From Cupriavidus phytohabitans (lineage in GTDB: Bacteria > Pseudomonadota > Gammaproteobacteria > Burkholderiales > Burkholderiaceae): 64,000 nt of DNA. Of this stretch, positions 35,692 to 45,180 are shown one piece after another. Every line of letters begins with the position of its first letter. The stretch's first letter is position 1. The notes beneath the pieces are model-generated. The model did not search any database, was not told the origin of the DNA, and worked only from the letters and a program-made list of their open reading frames with translations. The stretch covers positions 1-64,000 of the forward strand of contig NZ_AUFE01000021.1 in assembly GCF_000426345.1 (NCBI RefSeq), in the 5' to 3' direction. Made by a program: the position numbers and the translations under genes.

Positions 35692-36204
35692 AACGATTCT
35701 CCTCAAAGTTCATGAAATGCAAGGCCGGGGCGAGCGCTGGCTCTGGCGCAACGCGGCATGCCAATGGCATGGTTTCCGACGGTTGGATCGAACCTTAAAG
35801 AGGTGATCTTTCAGGGGGCTTTCATTTGTCCTGGCTTACGGGTATTTACCAACAGGCCTTGAAACAAGGGGTTTTTGATGGATGGTGCGCGAGTCAATAC
35901 ATCATGCAGTGATGTATTGACTCGCATTAATTCTGATGTGGGAATGGCTTGTGGGCGCAGGCGGATTGGGAGCTTTCAGCCTGGCGAATAAGACGGCGCG
36001 CGCTTGCATCAGGGCAAGACGCGGCCGTCAAGACGCGCCTGCGTGTGCCGGCGCGTGTGCTGGGAGGGAGTGCCAGCGATTGCAGGATGACAGGTTGATC
36101 TTTCGAATGGCTTTCAGCAAGCGTCAGCAGGTGGCGTGGTATGGCAAAGTCGCCGACGCAATCACGTTCCGCTCCAGCAATCAGCTTCCCGCCGAAGCCG
36201 GCAA
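35692..36204. other. 513-bp gap upstream of tctB
   Basis: It contains a striking inverted repeat (35889-35925) in an AT-richer patch. The rest shows no supported gene; small frames in it have no ribosome site or domain. Confidence 0.5.
35889..35925. promoter_or_regulatory. 16-bp perfect inverted repeat
   Basis: GCGAGTCAATACATCA and TGATGTATTGACTCGC flank the pentamer TGCAG with no mismatch. It lies 198 bp upstream of the tctB start and is not followed by a U-run. It is a candidate operator for a dimeric regulator of tctBA, or a recombination/attachment site. Confidence 0.55.
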
Positions 36205-37356
36205 TCACGCCACTTCAAATATGCAACCTGCATAGCCCCTGCCGCCATCGCTTGCTTCAGGCTTCGTCTGGCAGGATGGTTTCGCCACAAGTGTCGACGG
36301 CAGCGCGGGCCCGAAACGGCCCCCGGGGCGCCGGTACGCCGGGAAGTAGCCGTCCAGTTCATCCAGCGTGGATTTGTCTCCGCCGGACAGTGCCACATAG
36401 CACTCAGGATCCACTACCACGCGCTGCGTCCTGTACACATGCGTGTCGGGCGAGAAACCTAGCTTGAATTCATGCAGAGAATCGTTCGCAGAACCCAGCC
36501 CGCCGCCCAGGTGCAGGCACTTCATGCGGTTAAGCTGGCCCCATTCGCGCGCAGCATGGATGACCGTCTTTGACGGCTGGCGATGACGGTATTCCCAGTC
36601 CCAGCCTGCGAGGTGGTATTGCATGATGCCCGACTCGCGCGACACGGTGAACAATGCCCCGCCGATGACGTCGCCGTCCTCTTCGGCCACGAACAGCAGC
36701 AGGTCGCTGCCGAGGGATCGCACCAGGGTCCCATAGTATTGCGCGTCGAAGAAGTAATACGCCGACGCATTTAACCGCGTCATGGTTTCGTTGTAGAGCC
36801 GGATAAACCGCGGCAGCATTGCGCAGTCAGTGTCTAGCCGTGCAGTGACGCCAGCGCGACGGGCGCGGTTAATGCCACGCTTGTGGCGCGCCTGGGTTTC
36901 CTGCCACAGCCGCTCCGGGCTCTTCGTGAGGTCGATCGAGACGGTGGACCCTTGCTCGACCACCACCCCGAAGCGGCTCTGCCAGTCCGCATTTAGCAAT
37001 GGGTGCATGCGGATAAACCACGACACGCAGCCTTCACGGCGCAGCAGCGCCAGCGCGGCGCCAAGTGCCTCGTCGGCGAACCCGGCCGGTGCGCCGTGGC
37101 TCACTACCGGTCCTCCGTAACCGTAGGCCGAGGTGGCGTCCCAACTGTCATTGGCGAGCGGCCGGCGCACGATCGGAACCAGCAAGTCGCAGGATCCGTC
37201 GGTGACATGGACAGCAGCCGCGCTGCCACGCTCACTGCGCTCTGCTGCGACGTACCAGCCTGGCGTGTGATGGCAGTCGTGGTGACAGCGTGCCAGCGTT
37301 TCCCGCCACGCTGGCGTGTCTGGTTGAAGCAGGATCGATTGCATTGATGATTCCAT
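36205..37356 (-). CDS. FemAB/GNAT-type aminoacyl or acyl transferase
   Basis: A 383-aa cytoplasmic protein with the double-GNAT fold of FemAB-like and lipid II glycyltransferase-like proteins. The C-terminal half holds YFFDAQYYGTLVRSLGSDLLLFVAEEDGDVIGGALF, then YHLAGWDWEYRHRQPSKTVIHAAREWG and KLGFSPDTHVYRTQRVV. Such proteins add an amino acid or acyl group to a sugar or peptide, often for cell-surface polymers. ATG codons at 37356 and 37344 are both possible; GGA 8 nt before the second favours 37344. Single gene without related neighbours. Confidence 0.78.
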   Translation of the reverse strand: MESSMQSILLQPDTPAWRETLARCHHDCHHTPGWYVAAERSERGSAAAVHVTDGSCDLLVPIVRRPLANDSWDATSAYGYGGPVVSHGAPAGFADEALGAALALLRREGCVSWFIRMHPLLNADWQSRFGVVVEQGSTVSIDLTKSPERLWQETQARHKRGINRARRAGVTARLDTDCAMLPRFIRLYNETMTRLNASAYYFFDAQYYGTLVRSLGSDLLLFVAEEDGDVIGGALFTVSRESGIMQYHLAGWDWEYRHRQPSKTVIHAAREWGQLNRMKCLHLGGGLGSANDSLHEFKLGFSPDTHVYRTQRVVVDPECYVALSGGDKSTLDELDGYFPAYRRPGGRFGPALPSTLVAKPSCQTKPEASDGGRGYAGCIFEVA

Positions 37357-37608
37357 ATCAGACGTGCCAATGCGCTCAGCGCCGGGGCATTGGTCTCGCT
37401 AGCATCAGCCTGCGGACCGAGGCGCCGCGACGCGCTTTCGATAGGTGAATGACTGGAATGAGCGGAAAGTAGTGCCGTTCACGTGGACGAGGCCACCAAC
37501 TCGGCGGCACCCACATCGAGGGCACCACTCACGCCGGCGCGAGAACTAGGCCACGATCATTCTTGCCAGGACGCAGAACGTGATCGCGCACACCGCTCAC
37601 GGTGCGGA

Positions 37609-37944
37609 TCAGCCGCGTGGAGGACGCGGCAGGCGTGGCAGGTCGGGGCCGGGCAGTGGCCCGCCGGCGTATTGCGGCCGGCTGGCACTACCTGCACAGG
37701 CCGCGAGAACTAGCGGGGAGGGCGATAACAGCTGCTCGACAGGATCGGAGCCGGTCTGCTCCGACGGCTCCGCGGCTTCGGAAGGTGGCATGGGATGGCC
37801 GGCGTCGTCGCGCTCTGCAAACTCGGCCTCGGCGGCCTTGGCCGTGGCATCCGCCGACACGGTGTGCGCGACCGCGTTCGCCCAGCCTTGGAGAGGCAGG
37901 AAGGCCAGCATCAGGATCAGCAGAAGAAGCCGGATGGTGCGCAC
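37609..37944 (-). CDS. Small exported protein, CzcI-like features
   Basis: 111 aa from a GTG start. MRTIRLLLLILMLAFLPLQGWANA is a clear signal peptide of the LPLQxxWA type found in the small CzcI-like proteins near metal-efflux genes. The mature part is acidic then Pro-rich, ending LPRLPRPPRG. It lacks the His-rich metal-binding segment of typical CzcI, and no efflux genes are close. The link to metals is therefore weak. Start codon evidence is modest. Confidence 0.5.
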   Translation of the reverse strand: MRTIRLLLLILMLAFLPLQGWANAVAHTVSADATAKAAEAEFAERDDAGHPMPPSEAAEPSEQTGSDPVEQLLSPSPLVLAACAGSASRPQYAGGPLPGPDLPRLPRPPRG

Positions 37945-38482
37945 GTAAAGACAGTTTGTCGATATGGGTCCGGGAAATTCTACAGCGCGCGGCACCGGGG
38001 GGTTCACGTCCATGTGGTCAACCGCACATGGACCAGCGATATCGCGATGACATGGCGTAGACGCCCCCTGAGGCGTGTGCGGACGACAACGGGCCGCAGC
38101 CCTGCATTTCTACCTGAATGAGTTATTCCGGTGCGACGGTCGCCGCAGCATAGTCGGCGCGGGCCGGCGCCTCCCGTAGGCGATGCGCCTTGCTGGCGCC
38201 TCACGGATCGGCCCCATAGAGGCTGCGTGCGCCGCCCGGCAGTTTTCTCTCCCGCAAGTCAGTCCGGCAGCAAACGCCGCGTACCGGCGTACGCGCGCGC
38301 TCTCAGTCGCGGGACCTTCGAGGGGTAGGGTCATGTTTGTCGGTTTCCAGCCCCCCACTGCATGATCGCCGCAGTCGCGGTAAGCTTGCGTTTTCGCCGA
38401 CGGCCGCGGCCGCGGGATTTTCCGCATGTCCGCGGCTGCGGCCTTGCCCTTCACCCAACGAACGCCACCAAGGAGAACACGC
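37945..38482. other. 538-bp gap before the semialdehyde dehydrogenase gene
   Basis: No gene, terminator or clear promoter seen apart from the AAGGAG ribosome site 8 nt before the next ATG. Several overlapping frames exist but have no domain or start signals. Decayed coding sequence cannot be excluded. Confidence 0.4.
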
Positions 38483-39922
38483 ATGTACCAGGATCTCGCC
38501 CTCTATATCGACGGTGAATTCATCAAGGGAGGCGACAGGCGCGAGCAGGACGTCATCAACCCGGCCACCGAGGAAGTGCTGGGCAAGCTGCCGCACGCGA
38601 CGCGCGCCGACCTGGACCGCGCGCTCGCCGCCGCGCAGCGCGCGTTCGAAAGCTGGAAGAAGTCCTCGCCGCTGGAGCGTGGCAAGATCCTGCGCCGCGT
38701 AGGCGAGCTGGCCCGCGAGCGCGCCAAGGACATCGGCCGCAATATCACGCTGGATCAGGGCAAGCCGCTGGCCGAAGCCATCGGCGAAATCATGGTCTGC
38801 GCCGAGCATGCCGACTGGCACGCCGAGGAATGCCGCCGCATCTACGGCCGCGTGATCCCGCCGCGCCAGCCCAATGTGCGGCAGATCGTCGTGCGCGAGC
38901 CGATCGGGGTCTGCGCCGCGTTCACGCCGTGGAACTTCCCGTTCAACCAGGCGATCCGCAAGATCGTCGCCGCGGTGGGCGCGGGCTGCACGCTGATCCT
39001 GAAGGGTCCGGAGGACTCGCCCAGCGCGGTGGTGGCGCTGGCCCAGCTGTTCCATGATGCCGGCCTGCCGCCCGGGGTGCTGAACATCGTCTGGGGCGTC
39101 CCCGGCGAAGTCTCGACCTACCTGATCGAATCGCCGATCGTGCGCAAGATCTCCTTTACCGGCTCGGTGCCGGTGGGCAAGCAGCTGGCCGCGCTGGCCG
39201 GCGCGCACATGAAGCGCGTGACCATGGAGCTGGGCGGCCATTCGCCGGTGCTGGTGTTCGACGACGCCGACATCGAGCCCGCCGCCGAGATGCTGGCGCG
39301 CTTCAAGCTGCGCAATGCCGGCCAGGTGTGCGTGTCGCCGACGCGCTTCTACGTCCAGGAAAAGGCCTATGACAAGTTCCTGGCGCGCTTCACCGAGGTG
39401 ATCGGCTCGATCAAGGTCGGCAACGGCCTGGACGACGGCACCCAGATGGGCCCGCTGGCGCATGAGCGCCGCGTGCTGTCGATGGAGCAGTTCCTGGACG
39501 ATGCCAGCCAGCGCGGCGGCAAGGTGGTGGCCGGCGGCTCGCGCATCAGCGCCCTCGGCAACGACAAAGGCTATTTCTTCGCGCCGACCGTGGTGACCGA
39601 CCTGCCCGACGATTCGCGCCTGATGACCGACGAGCCGTTCGGCCCGGTTGCGCCGGTCACGCGCTTCAAGGACACCGCCGAAGTGCTGCGCCGCGCCAAC
39701 AGCCTGCCCTTCGGCCTGGCCTCGTATGTGTTCACCAACTCGCTCAAGACCGCGACGGAAGTTTCCAACGGGCTGGAAGCGGGCATGGTCAACATCAACC
39801 ACTTCGGCATGGCGCTGGCCGAAACGCCATTCGGCGGCATCAAGGACTCGGGCATCGGCAGCGAGGGTGGCCTGGAGACGTTCGATGGCTACCTGGTGAC
39901 CAAGTTCATCACCCAGGTCTGA
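38483..39922 (+). CDS. NAD(P)-dependent aldehyde dehydrogenase, succinate-semialdehyde dehydrogenase-like
   Basis: A 479-aa soluble enzyme. The cofactor and catalytic blocks are [15 protein letters not shown] near residue 153, [11 protein letters not shown], the catalytic Glu in MELGGHSP, and the catalytic Cys in [12 protein letters not shown] at about residue 284. The end includes [15 protein letters not shown]. GabD/semialdehyde and alpha-ketoglutaric semialdehyde dehydrogenases are the closest types. AAGGAGAACACGC before ATG 38483 decides the start over an upstream ATG (38426). Monocistronic, convergent with the cytochrome oxidase operon. Confidence 0.88.
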   Translation: MYQDLALYIDGEFIKGGDRREQDVINPATEEVLGKLPHATRADLDRALAAAQRAFESWKKSSPLERGKILRRVGELARERAKDIGRNITLDQGKPLAEAIGEIMVCAEHADWHAEECRRIYGRVIPPRQPNVRQIVVREPIGVCAAFTPWNFPFNQAIRKIVAAVGAGCTLILKGPEDSPSAVVALAQLFHDAGLPPGVLNIVWGVPGEVSTYLIESPIVRKISFTGSVPVGKQLAALAGAHMKRVTMELGGHSPVLVFDDADIEPAAEMLARFKLRNAGQVCVSPTRFYVQEKAYDKFLARFTEVIGSIKVGNGLDDGTQMGPLAHERRVLSMEQFLDDASQRGGKVVAGGSRISALGNDKGYFFAPTVVTDLPDDSRLMTDEPFGPVAPVTRFKDTAEVLRRANSLPFGLASYVFTNSLKTATEVSNGLEAGMVNINHFGMALAETPFGGIKDSGIGSEGGLETFDGYLVTKFITQV

Positions 39923-39950
39923 AGCCGGTGGCCAGTGACTGAGGCGGCCT

Positions 39951-39978
39951 GCCGCCGGCCCCTCCCGGAGCCGGCGGC
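39951..39978. terminator. Stem-loop between convergent genes
   Basis: GCCGCCGGC and GCCGGCGGC form a 9-bp stem around a 10-base loop, between the dehydrogenase stop and the subunit IV stop. No U-run; probably a two-way end structure. Confidence 0.45.
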
Positions 39979-39988
39979 GCCCTCCCCG

Positions 39989-40375
39989 TCAGCGGAAGAA
40001 GATGCCGCGCGTCAGGAACGTATAGTTCGCTTCTTCCGCCATCAGCCAGACCAGTATCAGCAGGCACAGCGGCGGGACCAGGATGGCGCAGATCAGCGCC
40101 ATGCGTTCCCATGCCATATGCATGAACACCGCCACGATCAGCCCCGCCTTCAGCGCCATGAACACCAGGATCAGCGTCCAGCGCAGGTATCCGGTGACAT
40201 GGAAATAGTCGACCAGGTAGGACAGCGTCGACAGCACGAACAGCAACAGCCAGATCTTCAGGTACAGCCCGATGGGATGCTGCTGGCCGCTATGCGCGCC
40301 GGCATGCTCGGGCTCGTGCGCGGCCGGCGGCGTGGGCGTCGTTGGGGTTGCGGGGGATGCGGGAGTCGATGCCAT
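39989..40375 (-). CDS. Cytochrome c oxidase subunit IV-like protein
   Basis: A 128-aa protein with a Pro/Ala/His-rich N-terminus (about 35 residues) and three hydrophobic helices: IWLLLFVLSTLSYLVDYF, LILVFMALKAGLIVAVFMHM and ICAILVPPLCLLILVWLM. This is the CyoD/CtaF-type pattern, including KAGLIVAVFMHM. It is the last gene of the oxidase operon and assists assembly or stability of the complex. ATG 40375 has GAGGG 6 nt upstream. Confidence 0.85.
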   Translation of the reverse strand: MASTPASPATPTTPTPPAAHEPEHAGAHSGQQHPIGLYLKIWLLLFVLSTLSYLVDYFHVTGYLRWTLILVFMALKAGLIVAVFMHMAWERMALICAILVPPLCLLILVWLMAEEANYTFLTRGIFFR

Positions 40376-40383
40376 GGCAGCCC

Positions 40384-41088
40384 TCACCAGAGATAGAACA
40401 ACGCAAAGATAAACACCCAGACCAGGTCAACGAAGTGCCAGTACAACCCGGCGATCTCGACGATCTGGTAGTTGCCGGTGGCTTCGTAGCGCCCGCGCAG
40501 CACGCGCGTGGCGACCACCAGCAGGTAGATCACGCCGCACGACACGTGCAGCCCGTGGAAGCCGGTGATCATGAAGAAGGTCGAGCCGAACTGCGCCGCG
40601 CCCATCGGGTTGCTCCAGGGGCGCACGCCCTCGTCGACGATCAGCTTGGTCCATTCGAATGCCTGCATGCCGACGAAGAGCATGCCGAACAACGCCGTCA
40701 CCAGCATCAGCAGCGCGCATTCCCGGCGCGCGCGCCGGTAGGCAAAGTTGACGGCCATCGCCATGGTGCCGCTGCTGGTGATCAGAACGAAGGTCATGAT
40801 GGCGATCAGCAGCAGCGGGATATCGGCGCCGCCCACGTGCAGCGCGAATACCTCGCTGGGATTCGGCCACGGCACTGTGGTCGCCATGCGCACCGACATA
40901 TAGCCGGTCAGGAAGCAGCTGAAGACAAAGGTGTCGGACAGCAGGAAGATCCACATCATGGTCTTGCCCCACGACACCTTGAAGGCCTGCTGGTCCGAGG
41001 ACCAGTCCGCCAGCAGGCCGCGCAGCCCGCCCGACGGCGGCGGTGCCGCGGGCGGCGTGGCCGAGGGTGAAGACAGTTGCGTTGACAT
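40384..41088 (-). CDS. ctaE: Cytochrome c oxidase subunit III family protein
   Basis: A 234-aa protein with five or more hydrophobic helices. Typical subunit III segments are FLLSDTFVFSCFLTGYMSVR, FVLITSSGTMAMAVNFAYRR, and FFMITGFHGLHVSCGVIYLL near residue 172, ending AGLYWHFVDLVWVFIFALFYLW. It completes the subunit I/II core in the inner membrane. It follows another subunit III-like gene with a 30-bp gap, so the operon carries two such chains. Confidence 0.9.
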   Translation of the reverse strand: MSTQLSSPSATPPAAPPPSGGLRGLLADWSSDQQAFKVSWGKTMMWIFLLSDTFVFSCFLTGYMSVRMATTVPWPNPSEVFALHVGGADIPLLLIAIMTFVLITSSGTMAMAVNFAYRRARRECALLMLVTALFGMLFVGMQAFEWTKLIVDEGVRPWSNPMGAAQFGSTFFMITGFHGLHVSCGVIYLLVVATRVLRGRYEATGNYQIVEIAGLYWHFVDLVWVFIFALFYLW

Positions 41089-41118
41089 GCCGCTCTCCTC
41101 CTCTTCTGCGTGCGCGCC

Positions 41119-41766
41119 CTAGGCCGTGCCGCAGAGATAGCGCACCAGCTCGGGCGTGAGCCAGCCCAGCGCTGCCAGCAACACCGCCCACACGGCGAGC
41201 AGGAAATGCCAGTAGCGCGCGCACAGCCGCATGCGCAGCGCGACGCGGTCGCCGCTGCCGCGCGCTGCCACCGCGAAGCCCCATCCTGCCAGGCCACCCA
41301 GCACGTGCAGGCCATGCATGGCAGTCAGCAGGTAGAAGAAGCTGCCTGCCGGATTGCCGGCAGGCATGACCTGCATCGCGCCCAGCGCCTGCCAGGCCCA
41401 CAGCTGCGAGACCACGAAGGCGGCAGCCCCCAGGCCGCCCAGCCGCAGCGCCAGCCGCGCCACTCCCATGCTGCCGCGGCGCGCCGCGCGCGACGCCGCC
41501 TCCATCGCCACGCTGCCCGCGGCCAGCAGCGCCGTCGACAGCCATACCTGCCACGGCAGCGCGATGCGGTGCCAGTCCGGGCTGTCCATGCGCAGCGCAT
41601 AGGCGGTCAGGAACAGCGCGAACAGCGACGTGACCACGCCCATGAACACCCACAGGCCGATGCTTGCCGGCGACCGCCGCTGCGGGTGGCGGTGCGCGGC
41701 ATTCTCGCCGGAGGGATTGCCGCCGAAGTCGTCGCGGCTGACCTTGTAGACGGCGTCGGCGTTCAT
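41119..41766 (-). CDS. Second cytochrome c oxidase subunit III-like protein
   Basis: A 215-aa membrane protein with about five helices. It shares the ITAMHGLHV-type block (LLTAMHGLHVLGGLAGWGF near residue 148) and a final RYWHFLLAVWAVLLAALGWL with subunit III proteins, but it has a different N-terminus. The ATG overlaps the subunit I stop by 4 bp (41763-41766). In related operons two subunit III-like genes follow ctaD; whether both join one complex is not known. Confidence 0.85.
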   Translation of the reverse strand: MNADAVYKVSRDDFGGNPSGENAAHRHPQRRSPASIGLWVFMGVVTSLFALFLTAYALRMDSPDWHRIALPWQVWLSTALLAAGSVAMEAASRAARRGSMGVARLALRLGGLGAAAFVVSQLWAWQALGAMQVMPAGNPAGSFFYLLTAMHGLHVLGGLAGWGFAVAARGSGDRVALRMRLCARYWHFLLAVWAVLLAALGWLTPELVRYLCGTA

Positions 41767-43520
41767 GCTACGGCTCCGCGGCTGGCGTGGGGTTCAGGCT
41801 CCGATCCGCCTTCTTCGGGCGGCGCGTTCTGCGCGATGAAGTCCTCGCGCGCGCCCGGCACGCTGTAGGCGTAGGCCCAGCGGTACACCACCGGCAGGTG
41901 CGGGCCCCAGTTGCCGTGCACGGGCGGCGTCTGCGGCGTCTGCCATTCCAGCGAGGCCGCGCGCCACGGGTTGCCGTCGGCCTTCTGGCCACGGCGCAGG
42001 CTCCACACCAGGTTATAGACAAAGAGCAGCTGCGCCGTGGCGACCACGAACGCCGCCACCGAGATGTACATGTTCATCACATGCGCGGACTCGGGGATGA
42101 AGGCGTAGTTCTCCCACGCGTAGTAGCGCCGCGGCATGCCCAGCACCCCGAGATAGTGCATCGGGAAGAAGATGGCGTAGGTGCCGATGAAGGTGATCCA
42201 GAAATGCACGCGGCCCATGGTGTCGTCGAGCATGCGGCCCGTCACCTTGGGATACCAGTGGTAGATGCCGCCGAACACCACCAGGATCGGCGACACGCCC
42301 ATCACCATGTGGAAGTGCGCCACCACGAAATACGTGTTCGACAGCGGGATATCCACGCTGACATTGCCCAGGAACAGTCCGGTCAGCCCGCCGATGACAA
42401 AGGTGCTGATAAACGCGATCGCGAACAGCATCGGCACCGAGAAATGGATGTCGCCGCGCCATAGCGTGATGACCCAGTTGTAGACCTTGATCGCCGTGGG
42501 CACGGCGATGATCAGCGTGGTGGTGGCAAAGAAGAAGCCGAAGTAGGGGTTCATGCCGCTGACGAACATATGGTGCGCCCACACCACCACCGACAGCACG
42601 CCGATCGCCAGGATCGCCCACACCATGGTGCGATAGCCGAAGATGCTCTTGCGCGCATGCACGCTGACCAGGTCGGAGACGATGCCGAAGGCCGGCAGCG
42701 CGACGATATACACCTCGGGGTGGCCGAAGAACCAGAACAGGTGCTGGAACAGCAGCGGGCTGCCGCCCTTGTAGGTGAGCTGCTGCCCCATCGACACCAT
42801 CGCGGGCATGAAGAAGCTGGTGCCCAGGGTCTTGTCCAGCAGCATCATCACCGCCGATACGAACAGCGCGGGGAATGCCAGCAGCGCAAGGATGGTGGCC
42901 ATGAAGATGCCCCACACCGACAGCGGCATCCGCAGCAGCGTCATGCCCTCGGTGCGCGCCTGCAGCACCGTGGTGACGTAGTTCAGGCCGCCCATCGTCG
43001 CCGCGACGATGAAGATCGCCAGCGACACCAGCATCAGGATGATGCCCCAGTCATGCCCCGGGGTGCCGGGCAGGATGGCCTGCGGCGGGTACAGTGTCCA
43101 GCCCGCACCGGTGGGCCCGCCCGGCACGAAGAAGCTGGCCAGCAGCACGATCACCGACAGCAGGTAGACCCAGAAGCTGAGCATGTTGAGGAAGGGGAAC
43201 ACCATGTCCCGCGCCCCCACCATCAGCGGGATCAGGTAGTTGCCGAAGCCGCCGAGGAACAGCGCCGTCAGCAGGTAGATCACCATGATCATGCCGTGCA
43301 TGGTGACGAACTGGTAATAGCGGTTGACGTCGATAAACTCGAAGCGCCCCGGGAAACCCAGCTGCATCCGCATCAGGTTGGACAACGCCACGCCCACCAG
43401 CCCGACCACGATCGCCACGATGGTGTACTGCACGGCGATCACCTTGTGGTCCTGGCTCCAGACGTAGCGGGTCCAGAAGCTCTGCGGCGCGTGATGGGCG
43501 GCATCGTCGGCGTAAGCCAT
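41763..43520 (-). CDS. ctaD: Cytochrome c oxidase subunit I
   Basis: A 585-aa heme-copper oxidase catalytic subunit with 12 helices. Heme a ligand in MHGMIMV, the Cu-B His-Tyr pair in WFFGHPEVY, the HH pair in WAHHMF, and the heme ligands in YFVVAHFHMVMG near residue 390 are all present. HPEVY places it with A-family oxidases. It reduces O2 to water in the inner membrane while pumping protons. It follows the subunit II gene by 10 bp. Confidence 0.96.
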   Translation of the reverse strand: MAYADDAAHHAPQSFWTRYVWSQDHKVIAVQYTIVAIVVGLVGVALSNLMRMQLGFPGRFEFIDVNRYYQFVTMHGMIMVIYLLTALFLGGFGNYLIPLMVGARDMVFPFLNMLSFWVYLLSVIVLLASFFVPGGPTGAGWTLYPPQAILPGTPGHDWGIILMLVSLAIFIVAATMGGLNYVTTVLQARTEGMTLLRMPLSVWGIFMATILALLAFPALFVSAVMMLLDKTLGTSFFMPAMVSMGQQLTYKGGSPLLFQHLFWFFGHPEVYIVALPAFGIVSDLVSVHARKSIFGYRTMVWAILAIGVLSVVVWAHHMFVSGMNPYFGFFFATTTLIIAVPTAIKVYNWVITLWRGDIHFSVPMLFAIAFISTFVIGGLTGLFLGNVSVDIPLSNTYFVVAHFHMVMGVSPILVVFGGIYHWYPKVTGRMLDDTMGRVHFWITFIGTYAIFFPMHYLGVLGMPRRYYAWENYAFIPESAHVMNMYISVAAFVVATAQLLFVYNLVWSLRRGQKADGNPWRAASLEWQTPQTPPVHGNWGPHLPVVYRWAYAYSVPGAREDFIAQNAPPEEGGSEPEPHASRGAVA

Positions 43521-43530
43521 GCGGGTCTCC

Positions 43531-44868
43531 TCACTTGCGTGGCGGCGCGGGCGCCGCGCCGGGTGGCACGGCCACCGCGGTCGAGGTCGTATAGGTGCCC
43601 GAGGCAGCGCCAGGGGCTGGCGCGGGCGCGGCCGTGCCGGCTGTTGCGGTCGTGGCGGCGCTGGTGGCGGCAGCGGGCGCGCCTGGCGCCGCGGCCTCCG
43701 GTGCAGGCGCGCCGGTCCCTGCCGACTTGATATATGCGATCAGCGCAGCGGTCTCGTCCTCGCTCATCGGCAGCTTGGGCATCACCGGGCCGAAGCCCTT
43801 CACCAGGCGCGCGTGCGGGTCGTTGATCTCCTTGTGCAGGAAGGCATCGTCGACCGCCGCGCTGCTGCCGTCGGCAAAGGTTTCGGTCTTGCCGTACAGG
43901 CCCTTCCACGTCGGGCCCACGCTGGGATTGCCGTCGATGCTGTGGCACGCGGTGCAGCCCTTGCTTTGCGCCAGCGCGCGGCCCTTTTCCACCATGCCGG
44001 CGTCGCCGGCGGCGCCCGGCGCTGCAGCGGCCATGGCCGCCGGCGGGGCCGCCGCCTTCGCCAGGGCCATGGCAAAGGTCTGCTGCTTCGCCAGCCAGGC
44101 TTCGTACGCGGCGGGTTCATCCACCACCACGATGCCGCGCATGTTGTAGTGCCCCACGCCGCACAGCTGCGCGCACAGGATTTCAAAGCGTCCCGTTTGC
44201 GTCGGCGTGAACCAGAACGACGTCACCATGCCCGGCACCATGTTCATGCGCGCGCGGAACTGCGGCACGTAGAAGTCATGCAGCACGTCCTTGGAGCGCA
44301 GCAGCACTTTCACCGGCTTGTTCAGCGGCAGGTGTACCTCGGGCCCCACGATGACAATGTTGTCCTGTCCGCGCGGGTCGTCCGGGTCAAGGCCCAGCGG
44401 ATTGGAACCGGTGATGAAGCGCGGGTCGGAGGCACCCAGCTCGCCGCTCTTGCCGGGAAAGCGAAACGCCCACGACCATTGCTGGCCAACCACCTCCAGC
44501 ACCATCGCCTCGCGCGGCGGGCGCACATAGTCGGCGTAGACGAGCAGGCCCGGCGCCAGCAACGCCACCACGCCAAGGGTAGTGCCCCCGATCAGCCACC
44601 ACTCGAGCTTGCGGTTTTCAGGCTCGTAGGCGGCGCGGTGGCCGGTGCCGCCATTGGGATGCGGCGCATTGTGCCGGTAGCGCCAGATGATGTAGCCGAG
44701 GAAGAGGTTGATGACGACGAAAAATATCCCGGTGATGACGAGGGTAATGGTCAGCGTGTCGTCCATCTGCTTCCAGTTGGACGCCAGCGGGGTCGCCCAC
44801 CACGGGCTCAGGAAATGGAAGAGCACCGAAGCGACGACGATGACGACGAGTGCAATGGCCAACGCCAT
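43531..44868 (-). CDS. ctaC: Cytochrome c oxidase subunit II with fused cytochrome c domain
   Basis: 445 aa. Three hydrophobic segments at about residues 1-17, 35-60 and 86-110 precede the CuA domain (VVGQQWSWAFRFPG, then CAQLCGVGHYNM with the CuA ligands). A class I cytochrome c domain follows, with the heme-binding CTACH and Met in MPKLPMSEDE. A 70-residue Ala/Pro/Thr tail ends the protein. Fusion to cytochrome c marks a caa3-type enzyme that takes electrons at the periplasmic face. ATG at 44868 follows AGGAGG by 6 nt, better than the GTG at 44874. Confidence 0.93.
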   Translation of the reverse strand: MALAIALVVIVVASVLFHFLSPWWATPLASNWKQMDDTLTITLVITGIFFVVINLFLGYIIWRYRHNAPHPNGGTGHRAAYEPENRKLEWWLIGGTTLGVVALLAPGLLVYADYVRPPREAMVLEVVGQQWSWAFRFPGKSGELGASDPRFITGSNPLGLDPDDPRGQDNIVIVGPEVHLPLNKPVKVLLRSKDVLHDFYVPQFRARMNMVPGMVTSFWFTPTQTGRFEILCAQLCGVGHYNMRGIVVVDEPAAYEAWLAKQQTFAMALAKAAAPPAAMAAAAPGAAGDAGMVEKGRALAQSKGCTACHSIDGNPSVGPTWKGLYGKTETFADGSSAAVDDAFLHKEINDPHARLVKGFGPVMPKLPMSEDETAALIAYIKSAGTGAPAPEAAAPGAPAAATSAATTATAGTAAPAPAPGAASGTYTTSTAVAVPPGAAPAPPRK

Positions 44869-44939
44869 AACCACCCTCCTCCTCGCGCGCGGCGAGGGAT
44901 GCGGAAGTCACGCAGGTTAGATAAGACTAGTGCATGCCG

Positions 44940-44971
44940 TCAGGTCACTGCAAGGCGACATGACGACCTGA
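44940..44971. promoter_or_regulatory. Inverted repeat upstream of the oxidase operon
   Basis: TCAGGTC and GACCTGA are 18 bp apart, 72-103 bp upstream of the subunit II start. The layout suits a regulator binding two half-sites. It does not match an FNR box. Confidence 0.35.
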
Positions 44972-45180
44972 TGCGTGCGGCCATGCACAAGCGATCCGCC
45001 GAGAAAAAGCGGCGGCAGGAACCCTCGGGTCCATGCCGCCGCCGTGGTCGCGCGCAGACCCGTGTAGTGGCCAAAGCGCGCTGATAAACGAGCATGCGTC
45101 TTGCCGTGCCGTGCGGGCACGATCCCCGGGTTAAAAAAGTCCTGATTCGGCCGCTGAGCGCCGCGGCTAAGTGCATCAGC

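Noticed and set aside
35927-36208. 93-aa minus-strand ORF upstream of tctB
   Set aside because: No start signal or family; overlaps the end of the FemAB-type gene.
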